Positions 16,675-24,388 of a DNA stretch of 64,000 nt are shown here, one piece after another. A model generated the notes under the pieces. The model was given only the letters and a program-made list of their open reading frames with translations, was not told where the DNA came from and did no database searches. The stretch's first letter is position 1. Every line of letters begins with the position of its first letter. The DNA is from Desulforhabdus amnigena (GTDB lineage Bacteria; Desulfobacterota; Syntrophobacteria; Syntrophobacterales; Syntrophobacteraceae), in contig NZ_BSDR01000001.1 in the NCBI RefSeq assembly GCF_027925305.1, positions 1,453,001 to 1,517,000 of the forward strand, given 5' to 3'. The position numbers and the translations under genes were made by a program.

Positions 16675-18120
16675 ATGTTCGACCCCATTGTCAAAACATG
16701 TTCCTATATTCTCGCTCATGTCCCCGGTTTCGTCCGGTACGGATCCAAACCGATACGGGAAATAGCCGACAGTCCGACCCTTCTCTTGCCAACCATAGAG
16801 CGGCATCTCAGGAGTTTTGAAGAGGCGGTCGCCTATCCCCCCAACCAGGTCTTTATCGGCAATCTCCATCCAGATCGCCTGAACGAAATCGGGCAACCCT
16901 GGTACAAACACCCCCTTGAAGGCGCGTCCCGTTACGGCGCCTATGGTGAGATCATGCCGGAAGAAGAGTTCCTGGGGTTGATGAAGCTCGCGGACGATTT
17001 CGATCTCATGTGGATCGAAAAGGAAGCGGCTCCTTTTCTCCGTAGAGCCCTGGAGACAAATCCGCTCTGGGAAAAGTCAGTCCTGAAAAAAATCGATGTG
17101 GGAGTGGAGATGGAACAGATCCTCGATCGCATTGAAAACCGCGGGTCGCTTCCCATCTATCACAAGGGCCGCCTGATGGGATGTTTGCATCGCGATCACG
17201 ATCGGGACGATACCCTGAAGGCTCACGTATTGATGGAAAACCTCATGGCGAAAGCTTCGGGAGCCCTGGCTTTGACGCATCTCATGAAAAAGGCGAATCT
17301 TCAGCCGGAAGAGATCGACCTTATCCTCAACTGCTCCGAAGAAGCGGTCGGCGACCGATACAACCGGGGAGGTGGCGGGCTCTCCAAAGCCATAGGTGAA
17401 ATGTGCGGGTGCGTTCATGCCACGGGCTGCGACATCAAAGCCTTTTGCGTGGGACCCATCTATGCCATCGTCAGCGCTGCAGCCATGGTCAAGTCCGGGC
17501 TGTTCAAAAGGGTCGCCGTGGTGGGTGGAGGGTCCATGGCCAAGCTCGGTATGAAGTTCAAAGGCCATGTTTCCAAAGATATGCCCATCCTAGAGGATAT
17601 GCTGGGCGGACTCGCTTTCCTGGTGACCGAAGACGATGGGGAGAGCCCCATCATCCGGCTGGACGGCATTGGGAAGCATGACATCGGTTCCGGGTCCTCT
17701 CAGCAGAGCATTATGGAATCGTTGGTTCTAAAGCCGCTCGAAAAAATGGGAATGAAGATCACGCAAGTGGACAAGTACGCCACTGAATTGCAAAACCCCG
17801 AAGTCACCGTCCCGGCGGGAAGCGGCAACGTGCCTCTGATCAATTACCGGATGATCGGAGCCCTGGCGGTATTGAGAAAGGAGATCAAGCGCGAAGAGAT
17901 CGACCGGTTTGTTCTGGAGCACGGCATGCCTGGCTTTTCCCCCACCCAAGGCCATGTACCGGCGGCGGTTCCCTTTTTGGGCCACGCCATTGACGCCATA
18001 AAGAAAGGGAAAATGGAAAATGCCATGTTTGTTGCGCGGGGGAGTCTTTTTTTGGGGAGGATGACCCAGCTTTCGGACGGCATGTCTTTTCTTATAGAGA
18101 AGAATCCCAAGAGACAGTGA
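16675..18120 (+). CDS. grdC: glycine/betaine/sarcosine reductase component C beta subunit
   Basis: A 481-residue protein of the GrdC family. Component C takes the carboxymethyl-selenoether on GrdA and releases acetyl phosphate, conserving energy. The protein looks like a beta-ketoacyl-synthase-III-type fold: SEEAVGDRYNRGGGGLSKAIGE and HATGCDIKAFCVGPIYAI in the middle, VAVVGGGSMAKLG after it, and the closing FSPTQGHVPAAVPFLGHA. It is slightly shorter than the clostridial proteins I recall. The usual alpha subunit gene, grdD, does not follow; grdA comes next instead. GAGGTG precedes the ATG by a few bases. Co-transcribed with grdE and grdB by spacing. Confidence 0.88.
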   Translation: MFDPIVKTCSYILAHVPGFVRYGSKPIREIADSPTLLLPTIERHLRSFEEAVAYPPNQVFIGNLHPDRLNEIGQPWYKHPLEGASRYGAYGEIMPEEEFLGLMKLADDFDLMWIEKEAAPFLRRALETNPLWEKSVLKKIDVGVEMEQILDRIENRGSLPIYHKGRLMGCLHRDHDRDDTLKAHVLMENLMAKASGALALTHLMKKANLQPEEIDLILNCSEEAVGDRYNRGGGGLSKAIGEMCGCVHATGCDIKAFCVGPIYAIVSAAAMVKSGLFKRVAVVGGGSMAKLGMKFKGHVSKDMPILEDMLGGLAFLVTEDDGESPIIRLDGIGKHDIGSGSSQQSIMESLVLKPLEKMGMKITQVDKYATELQNPEVTVPAGSGNVPLINYRMIGALAVLRKEIKREEIDRFVLEHGMPGFSPTQGHVPAAVPFLGHAIDAIKKGKMENAMFVARGSLFLGRMTQLSDGMSFLIEKNPKRQ

Positions 18121-18150
18121 ACTGTATTTTCAAAGAAAAGGACGCATACA

Positions 18151-18615
18151 ATGCTTAAAGGGAAGAAAGTCATCGTTTTCGGTGACAGGGATGGTGTACC
18201 GGGGCCGGCCATCGAGAAATGCATGAAGGCGGCCGGTGCTGAGGTGGTTTTCGCCGCTACAGAATGTTTTGTCTGAACGGCGGCGGGCGCAGTGGACACA
18301 GAAAAACAGACCATCATCAAGAAATTGGTGGATGACATGGGAACCGAAGATTTGGTGGTGGTCATCGGGGCAGTCGATCTGGAAGTGGCTCAGATCACGG
18401 CGGAGACCGTCACCATCGGCGACCCCAGTTTCGCAGGTCCACTGGCAGGAGTCTCGTTGAGACTCCCCGTATACCATATCCTTGAGTCTGAAGTGAAAAA
18501 CGACGTTCCTCAAGACGTATACGAAGAACAGGCCGGATTTATGGAAATGGTGACCAATACTGAAGAAATCAGCAAGAAATTCAAGGAAATAAGGGAGAAG
18601 ATGCTAAAGGCCTGA
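18151..18615 (+). CDS. grdA: glycine/sarcosine/betaine reductase component A selenoprotein
   Basis: A small selenoprotein of 154 residues. The ATG at 18151 (AAGGA 9 nt upstream) opens a frame that meets TGA at 18274-18276 in the context CFV-U-TAAGAVD, the hallmark GrdA redox motif, so the TGA is Sec42. The frame then continues to the stop at 18615. GrdA accepts the carboxymethyl group from component B as a Se-ether and delivers it to component C; the oxidised Sec-Cys pair is reduced by thioredoxin. Automatic calling gives only a 107-residue piece from 18292 and misses the N-terminus. The sequence just after the UGA is GC-rich but shows only a short possible stem. A terminator follows at 18700. 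Confidence 0.95.
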
Positions 18616-18699
18616 GGGACTCTTCCTGGCTGGGTCCCAAGTGGTGAAAGGTATTCGGAAGAAAAGCACCTTGAGAAGCGACTCGAGATCACAGAAACT

Positions 18700-18732
18700 A
18701 AAAGGGACACTCAGAGGGGAGCGTCCCTTTTC
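18700..18732. terminator. bidirectional terminator between grdA and aqpZ
   Basis: AAAAGGGAC at 18700-18708 pairs with GTCCCTTTT at 18723-18731, and inner CTC/GAG pairs extend the stem past one mismatch. T-runs lie on both sides, fitting the convergent genes grdA (+) and aqpZ (-). Confidence 0.75.
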
Positions 18733-18756
18733 ATTCAGTTCATATGGCGATGACGG

Positions 18757-19461
18757 CTATTTGGAAGAGACATCCCCACCGACCCACCGGTAAACCACGC
18801 CGGCCAATGCCGCTCCGATGATGGGTGCGACCCAGAAGAGCCAGAGTTGCTGGATAGCCCAACCGCCGACATAGAGCGCGGGTCCTGTGCTGCGTGCTGG
18901 ATTCACCGAGAGATTGGTGACCGGAATGCCGATAAGGTGAATCAGGGTCAGGCCCAAACCAATGGCGATGGGAGCGAACCCCGCGGGCGCCCGCGGGTCG
19001 GTCGAGCCGAGGATAATAATGAGAAACATGAAGGTCAAAACGACTTCAGCCACAAAGCACGACGTGAGGGGGTAGCCCCCTGGGGAATGGCTACCGTAGC
19101 CGTTTGATGCAAAGCCGCCGGCAATGTCGAAGCCGGCCTTTCCGCTTGCAATCAGATAAAGCACTCCACCAGCAAGGATGGCACCCGCTACCTGAGCCAC
19201 AACATAGGGAAGGAGATCGGAGACAGGAAACCTTTTTCCCACGACCAATCCGACGGAAACCGCCGGGTTCAAGTGGCAGCCGGAAATGTGACCAATGGCA
19301 AACGCCATGGTGAGAACGGTCAGTCCAAAGGCCAGGGCAACTCCCAGAAACCCAATGCCTAGACCGGGAAACGCTGCAGCAAGAACGGCACTGCCGCATC
19401 CTCCAAAAACCAGCCAAAACGTACCGATAAACTCCGCTCCTAATCGATTCATCATCGGCAT
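18757..19461 (-). CDS. aqpZ: aquaporin Z family water channel
   Basis: A 234-residue inner-membrane MIP-family channel with six membrane helices and two NPA half-helices: HLNPAVSVG near residue 63 and [12 protein letters not shown] near 188. The selectivity-filter pattern (Phe/His/Arg with a small residue, e.g. [10 protein letters not shown] and NPARS) fits water rather than glycerol. GAGGAGG lies 8 nt before ATG 19461. It converges with grdA, and no functional link with the reductase genes is apparent. Confidence 0.92.
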   Translation of the reverse strand: MPMMNRLGAEFIGTFWLVFGGCGSAVLAAAFPGLGIGFLGVALAFGLTVLTMAFAIGHISGCHLNPAVSVGLVVGKRFPVSDLLPYVVAQVAGAILAGGVLYLIASGKAGFDIAGGFASNGYGSHSPGGYPLTSCFVAEVVLTFMFLIIILGSTDPRAPAGFAPIAIGLGLTLIHLIGIPVTNLSVNPARSTGPALYVGGWAIQQLWLFWVAPIIGAALAGVVYRWVGGDVSSK

Positions 19462-19960
19462 GACTCATACCTCCTCATTGAAATGTGGTTTAGATTTGCT
19501 TCGACTGCATTCCCCCAATACTCCTCCCGTTCATACCAAAGGCCCTCGAAGCGAACCCGCACCGTTTCCTGCGGCGAAAGCCCCCTTTTCACCCAATTTA
19601 TCGAAAAAGTGTAAAGAAAGACCGGACGAACCAAGATCAGGATTCAGAACATGAAATGATAAGACCAGTAGAAATGCATGACATCCACTAGCACCTATCC
19701 CAAAACTTCCCAGGTCGCCCTTCGATACCTCAGCATAAAACGGGGTTGAAGCCGGTGTTTTTTGGGATAGGCTCTAAAATGACAACATTATGATCTTCTC
19801 GATCAGCTCATGCAATAATATTTCGATAGGAGAGGCGGATTTAAGATTCCATAATTTTTAGAATAACTACTATTCTTTCAGAAGGTATTTACAGATATTG
19901 AAGAAGATCTTGATGTTCCGTCAAATGTCTTTTCGCTAACCCTTCATACCGTTTTGTGCA
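19462..19960. other. 499-bp intergenic region
   Basis: It contains the short element D at 19689-19776. The remainder is AT-rich toward 19800-19950, with no gene, clear promoter or RNA structure that I can name. Confidence 0.45.
19689..19776. repeat. MITE-like element D with terminal inverted repeats
   Basis: The left end TAGCACCTATCCCAAAAC and the right end, whose complement reads TTAGAGCCTATCCCAAAA, are inverted repeats of about 17 bp around CTATCCCAAAA. The 88-bp element has no coding capacity. Its ends match those of elements B and C in this window and differ more from A. Confidence 0.65.
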
Positions 19961-20209
19961 TTATCGTTTGATCTGACGATAGACAAAAAGCAGGATCAAC
20001 GCCCCACCCGTGGCCAATCCGATGCTGCCGAGATTGAACCCCGTAACGGTTCCCATGCCCATTTTTGAACCGATAAATCCCCCAACGAAAGCACCGGCTA
20101 TGCCAATGAGAATGGTGACGAATATCCCGCCCGGATCTCTACCGGGCATGATGAGTTTTGCCAATGCTCCAACAATGAGACCCATAACGATCCAAGAGAG
20201 TATTCCCAT
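19961..20209 (-). CDS. GlsB/YeaQ/YmgE-family small membrane protein
   Basis: An 82-residue, glycine-rich membrane protein with three hydrophobic segments (MGILSWIVMGLIVGALAKL, then FVTILIGIAGAFVGGFIG, then a C-terminal helix ending in YRQIKR) and the central PGRDPGG turn typical of the family. The family is often called transglycosylase-associated and is linked to stress, but its molecular role is not established. AAGGAGGAG directly before ATG 20209 fixes the start; the longer frame upstream overlaps nothing useful. Confidence 0.88.
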   Translation of the reverse strand: MGILSWIVMGLIVGALAKLIMPGRDPGGIFVTILIGIAGAFVGGFIGSKMGMGTVTGFNLGSIGLATGGALILLFVYRQIKR

Positions 20210-20253
20210 TTCTCCTCCTTCATGTTTTGAGATTTTGATTAAAGGTGAACCAT

Positions 20254-20808
20254 TCACGCTTTGCATTCCACGGCGAAGCCATCCCGCCGATGGAAATCGG
20301 CCTGCCGACCGGCGTGGGACAGAGCCCAATAGGTCACGTTGCCGTCTTTTTGCCTGATGACGGCGCTGACACCCACCTCGAGGGGCAACCCCCTTTTCAT
20401 AAAAATACCCAAGTCCATTTCCAGCGCAAGGGAAAGTCCCCCACTCGATAATACCCGTATATCAAACGGGAGGGATGAAAAGCGCGTTTCCTCCTGCATG
20501 TTCTGCCGATATTCCGAAAACCGATAGACATTCCAGTGCCCGGAGGGTGAAAGATTGAATTCCCAATAAGAGGGAGAATTCTTGACCGCCAGGAAAAATT
20601 CAAAACACGTCTCCTCCCATAGTCCATGCCTGCGAAGCGGGACATCTGCACGCACTGGGATCGAGGTTTTTCCAAGAGGGTCCACAAACAGATAGCGAAT
20701 GGCAAACCCGTCGGAACAGCGGCCGATGTCGCCCGAGATCTCGACCTTTGGGATATGTGCGGTGGGGAGAGGGAGGAAAGGCTTCAGAGAAAAAGGGGTC
20801 CGATTCAT
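20254..20808 (-). CDS. DOMON-like domain protein
   Basis: A 184-residue protein resembling proteins annotated as DOMON-like (CBM9-type beta sandwich). Recognisable parts are RRHGLWEETCFEFFL, YWEFNLSPSGHWNVYRF and the closing HRRDGF. No signal peptide is visible, so it may be cytoplasmic. It overlaps the sugar-kinase-like gene upstream by 4 bp (20805-20808), which suggests translational coupling. DOMON domains bind haem or sugars; which applies here is unknown. Confidence 0.7.
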   Translation of the reverse strand: MNRTPFSLKPFLPLPTAHIPKVEISGDIGRCSDGFAIRYLFVDPLGKTSIPVRADVPLRRHGLWEETCFEFFLAVKNSPSYWEFNLSPSGHWNVYRFSEYRQNMQEETRFSSLPFDIRVLSSGGLSLALEMDLGIFMKRGLPLEVGVSAVIRQKDGNVTYWALSHAGRQADFHRRDGFAVECKA

Positions 20809-21938
20809 TTCATCTCCTGGATGATGGCGGAAATCGCCTTCGCCTGGAATTCGATGCTTTCAACAAGCTTGAACTGAACAAGAGCGCGGGCAAGATTGTG
20901 TTCCCGGTACCTGACCTTGAAATAAATATTGCCTTCGAGACAGTCGGTGAAGAATCTCAACCCCAACTCAAAGGCGATCAGCCGGATTGCGTCGTAGAGA
21001 TACTCGTAGTCACCGGCAGTGAGAAAGCCGTTTGCAAACGACAGATAACTTCGCAGAATGATCCTGCAGAGGTCGGGTTCGAAGCGAACCGCTTCCCACC
21101 GTTCAGCTTCCTCCCCAAGCGGGTTACAGCACGAACGGAGGCAGTCGCCGATGTCGTAGTGCACCAATCCTGGCTTGACAGTATCCAGGTCGACGATGCC
21201 GACGGCCTGACGGGTGACACTATCGATCATGACATTATTGACTTTGGGATCACCATGAATCGGACGCAAGTGGAGCCGCCCGCCCATCCTGGCATTTTCA
21301 AGAACATGCGCCCAGGCTCTTCGTTCCTGGATAAACTTCAAACAATGTTTCACCTCGGGGGATCTGTCAAAATCGCTTTCTGCCAGCACCTCATCAAAAT
21401 GAGTCAGGTAACGCGGTGTGACATGGAACCCTTGCAGCGTGTCGACAAGTTTTTCGGAAGGAAGATCGCTCACGAGGTCATGGAACATGCCAAGGGCATA
21501 CCCGATCTCCGCCGCGTGATTCATATCCTGTATGGTATCGAAGGACCGGGCGGCGTCAATGAAACTGATGGCCCGCCAGAACGAGCCGCCTACATCGCTC
21601 CAATAACTACGAGCATCATGGGTCGGCAAAACACGGGGCACCTCCCAGCGGCGTCCGGATGGAAGGGGCATTCTCTGCAACCGGTTTTGGACATGTTCCG
21701 TCAGAATGCGCATGTTCTGCATGACAAGTTCCGGCTGCCGAAATACCCCGGTATTGATGCGCTGGAGTATAAAATGTTTCTCAGACCCGGAATCCAGAGT
21801 CACCAAAAACGTGTCGTTGATATTGCCGCTCCCGAACTCTCGGATTTCCACAACCCTGCCCTGCGTTTTAAACTGTTCGGCCACGGCGACAAGACTCTCC
21901 ACGTTATCGCCTCTTGTTCCCTGTTCCTTCATTTGCAT
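20805..21938 (-). CDS. aminoglycoside-phosphotransferase-fold kinase (NahK-like)
   Basis: A 377-residue kinase-fold protein. The catalytic loop HGDPKVNNVMID (Brenner-type HGD) and the metal-binding VDLDTVKPG (DFG equivalent) are intact, and the N-lobe has FGSGNINDTFLV. It is closest, from memory, to N-acetylhexosamine 1-kinase and similar anomeric sugar kinases rather than antibiotic kinases. The product would be a sugar 1-phosphate. It lies 15 bp downstream of the J-like gene, so it could be the fifth gene of the chaperone operon, and it overlaps the DOMON-like gene. The start is not well fixed: a GTG about 12 codons later is also possible. Confidence 0.75.
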   Translation of the reverse strand: MQMKEQGTRGDNVESLVAVAEQFKTQGRVVEIREFGSGNINDTFLVTLDSGSEKHFILQRINTGVFRQPELVMQNMRILTEHVQNRLQRMPLPSGRRWEVPRVLPTHDARSYWSDVGGSFWRAISFIDAARSFDTIQDMNHAAEIGYALGMFHDLVSDLPSEKLVDTLQGFHVTPRYLTHFDEVLAESDFDRSPEVKHCLKFIQERRAWAHVLENARMGGRLHLRPIHGDPKVNNVMIDSVTRQAVGIVDLDTVKPGLVHYDIGDCLRSCCNPLGEEAERWEAVRFEPDLCRIILRSYLSFANGFLTAGDYEYLYDAIRLIAFELGLRFFTDCLEGNIYFKVRYREHNLARALVQFKLVESIEFQAKAISAIIQEMK

Positions 21939-21953
21939 CCATCATTCTTGAAC

Positions 21954-22316
21954 TTACCTTTTTTGTCCCGGTTTCACTTTTTTTTCTGGTGCCGGAGGGG
22001 TAGCCCAAAGGTAATCCATCAAGAACGCTTTTCGAATTTCTGACATGGCATTTTCCAGACAATCATCGGAGAGCGACGGCGAGAAGGAAAAAAGCGCCGG
22101 ATCCAACTCCGCCTGCTTCAATGTGGGAGAAAGGAGATTTTCTAGGAGGAATGGCAGAGAGGTAAGCGTCCGGTAACTCTCATCGATCTGGCGGAACCGT
22201 TCCGGGTGAAATTCTGGAGGATAACGGCGAACCATTCGCTGGTAGGCCTTTTCGATCTCTTCTTTGCCTGCCGACTCAGGCAGGTTCAGATTTTTCAAAG
22301 CTTCTTCCCGTGTCAT
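21954..22316 (-). CDS. J-domain-like protein with PPE in place of HPD
   Basis: A 120-residue protein. Residues 1-50 follow a J domain: LNLPESAGKEEIEKAYQRM for helices I-II and RFRQIDESYRTL for helix III. The loop that should read HPD is YPPEFHPE, so the invariant histidine and aspartate needed to stimulate Hsp70 are missing. The rest is helical with a basic tail (PAPEKKVKPGQKR). Its ATG overlaps the stop of the 691-residue gene by ATGA, and the Hsp70 and GrpE-like genes lie just upstream. Either it binds the Hsp70 without classical activation or the fold is used for something else. Confidence 0.72.
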   Translation of the reverse strand: MTREEALKNLNLPESAGKEEIEKAYQRMVRRYPPEFHPERFRQIDESYRTLTSLPFLLENLLSPTLKQAELDPALFSFSPSLSDDCLENAMSEIRKAFLMDYLWATPPAPEKKVKPGQKR

Positions 22317-24388
22317 TTCCGCCCTCTTTTCCTCCTGCTGCTTTTGGCCGGCGGCTTTGCCACCTCGCTGAGCAACCTCATGAATTGATCTCTGACGGGA
22401 GCGACATCCATGTCTCCACTCTCAATACGCCTTTGTAACATATTTCCCACCCGCACGAGAGGGCTGGGATCCCGACGGAGGAGGCTCCTGAATTTTTTCA
22501 TTACATCAAACAGCCCCTGGAGATCGCCCGGTTCCGCCGTCAAAAGGTCATCTTCATGCTTCTTCAAGAAGTTGAAAATTGTACTGATTTGTCCATCCAG
22601 GAATTGGGTGACGGAATCATCCAGGAAAAACATATCCTCAGCACTTGCCTTCTTGACTGCGAGTCCCTCGAGTTCTTTCCTCAAAGCGGATAGAAAATTC
22701 CCCGGGTAAAAGTTTCGCAGATTCTCCAACCAGTTATTTAAAGCCTCCGGGGTATGGATCCCTTCGGGAAAGCATTCTATATATTTCCTCAATAAATTCA
22801 GCTGTTGATAATCCCCAAGCTCTTTGAGCTCCTGCCGCAGTTTATTGAATTCTTGCGCAAACTTTTTCTCGAGACCTTTTGTGAAACCGGCCATGAGCCC
22901 ATGGCTAAGCCCGGTAAGGGTGCGCAAAGCAACCAAATCCTCTGTATCATGAAGAATTTTCATGGGAATCATGGGGTAAATTTCGCTGTCGCTGGGGAAG
23001 CGATCCAAAAGGGGAGTCAATATTCTCAGACCGGGATAATAAAGGGGTCTAAAAACTGTGAGCAGCCATTCCATGTCGCCTATATCCACAGGAGCTGATT
23101 GGTCGAGAACACTTTCCGCGGCGTGCTGCAAGGAGACGTTTCTCGCCCCCTTGGCAACTATCAGGGCGAGCAGCGCCAGGCGCTTGCCGAGGCAATGCGC
23201 CTCCACCAGACGGGAAAGGAGAGGAGCCAACTCTTTAGCATCGCCCGGGTCGTCGATCAGTAGCGGAAAATTGTCCTGGATGATTCGATCCATGACCTGC
23301 CGCAATTCTTTTCCCTCGCGAGGGCTGATATCTTTTGTCCTTTCCCCAATTTCCCGCAAAATCTCGTTGAAAAGCAAGCGAAACACACGCCAGGATTCCT
23401 CGTCTACCTCCTCTTCCTCGCCGAAAAGGGAAAACGGCAGAAACTCCTCTTCATCCTTGTGGCTCTTTTGTTTGAGCATCTCTCGCATCCGATTCAGGAG
23501 CACCAGCTTTTCCTCGAAGCTCCCCGTGGCAATTTGCGACTCGAGCCGTGGGATTTCGGCGGCCGACATGGATTCAGGGTGTGCGCGTAACAGTTGTGCA
23601 CGGATTTCATCCGCGTTTTCTCCCGCCACCGATTGAAACAAAGTGGGTATAGCAGATACCAGCCCGGCCATCGATGACGGGTCCCCCTTCCCTCCAAGCC
23701 GCTTCATGAGGGCGGCGATCTGAAATGCGAAAGGATGCACCAACAGCTGAAAGAGGGAGGGCGGAAAGTTTTCCATAATATTCGATAAAGAATCTTCCAG
23801 ATTGGCCAGTTCCTCGAAATCGACCGCTTTCCAGCCTTTTGCCACTCCCGCCTTACTGTTCATTCGGCGCAGTTCCGGAATGTGTTCACCCAGCATTTCA
23901 ACGGGTACAGCAAGTTCGGTTTCAATCAGAGCCCTGGAAAGTTCGTCATAATAGCGTTGTGTCACCTTTTCCGGCTGTACGGCAAAAGGCTTCAAAAGCT
24001 TTTGCATTCGCCCGGAGGAAAAGATTTCATCATTCCAGAGAAGGGCCCTCTCTCTCAGGGTCTCTGCAGGGAGGCTCAAACCTTTCAGGTCGGCCAGATC
24101 CTGGCGGGTCTTGGTGCCTTCCAAAAAGCCTTCGAGCACCATCAGAAAAGTGAAGTCGGCGGATGCAGGAAGGTTCCTGATGCTCTGAACCTCCTCGCAG
24201 AAAGTTTTGAAAGCATGGGGATCCCGAAGCGCTCTCCGGATAAGGCTTTTCCAGACATCTGAAAGATCTTCGGCGTATTGAGCCTCCAGATTCGACGCTT
24301 CCACTTCGTGCAGCCACTTCCAGTAGTTGCCGGTGCGCAAGAATTTTTCGAGGTCCCGCTCGAGCTTTTTCGTCTTTTTCTTAGCCAA
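22313..24388 (-). CDS. large helical protein of unknown function in an Hsp70 operon
   Basis: I do not recognise this 691-residue protein. It is predicted almost entirely helical, without signal peptide or membrane segments, acidic near FGEEEEVDEESW (~residue 360) and strongly basic at both ends (KKKTKKLERDLEKFL and KSSRRKRGRK). A helical repeat (HEAT/ARM-like) is possible but unproven. The likely start is the TTG at 24388, which overlaps the Hsp70 stop by eight bases and has GGAAG upstream; the longer frame to 24487 only reads through the Hsp70 3' end. It is translationally linked to Hsp70 upstream and the J-like gene downstream, so it is probably a client, scaffold or co-chaperone of that Hsp70. 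Confidence 0.78.
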   Translation of the reverse strand: MAKKKTKKLERDLEKFLRTGNYWKWLHEVEASNLEAQYAEDLSDVWKSLIRRALRDPHAFKTFCEEVQSIRNLPASADFTFLMVLEGFLEGTKTRQDLADLKGLSLPAETLRERALLWNDEIFSSGRMQKLLKPFAVQPEKVTQRYYDELSRALIETELAVPVEMLGEHIPELRRMNSKAGVAKGWKAVDFEELANLEDSLSNIMENFPPSLFQLLVHPFAFQIAALMKRLGGKGDPSSMAGLVSAIPTLFQSVAGENADEIRAQLLRAHPESMSAAEIPRLESQIATGSFEEKLVLLNRMREMLKQKSHKDEEEFLPFSLFGEEEEVDEESWRVFRLLFNEILREIGERTKDISPREGKELRQVMDRIIQDNFPLLIDDPGDAKELAPLLSRLVEAHCLGKRLALLALIVAKGARNVSLQHAAESVLDQSAPVDIGDMEWLLTVFRPLYYPGLRILTPLLDRFPSDSEIYPMIPMKILHDTEDLVALRTLTGLSHGLMAGFTKGLEKKFAQEFNKLRQELKELGDYQQLNLLRKYIECFPEGIHTPEALNNWLENLRNFYPGNFLSALRKELEGLAVKKASAEDMFFLDDSVTQFLDGQISTIFNFLKKHEDDLLTAEPGDLQGLFDVMKKFRSLLRRDPSPLVRVGNMLQRRIESGDMDVAPVRDQFMRLLSEVAKPPAKSSRRKRGRK

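Noticed and set aside
18277-18300. A clear SECIS hairpin after the grdA UGA
   Set aside because: Only a very short GC-rich stem could be drawn by eye, so it is not called as a feature even though the Sec codon itself is certain from the motif.
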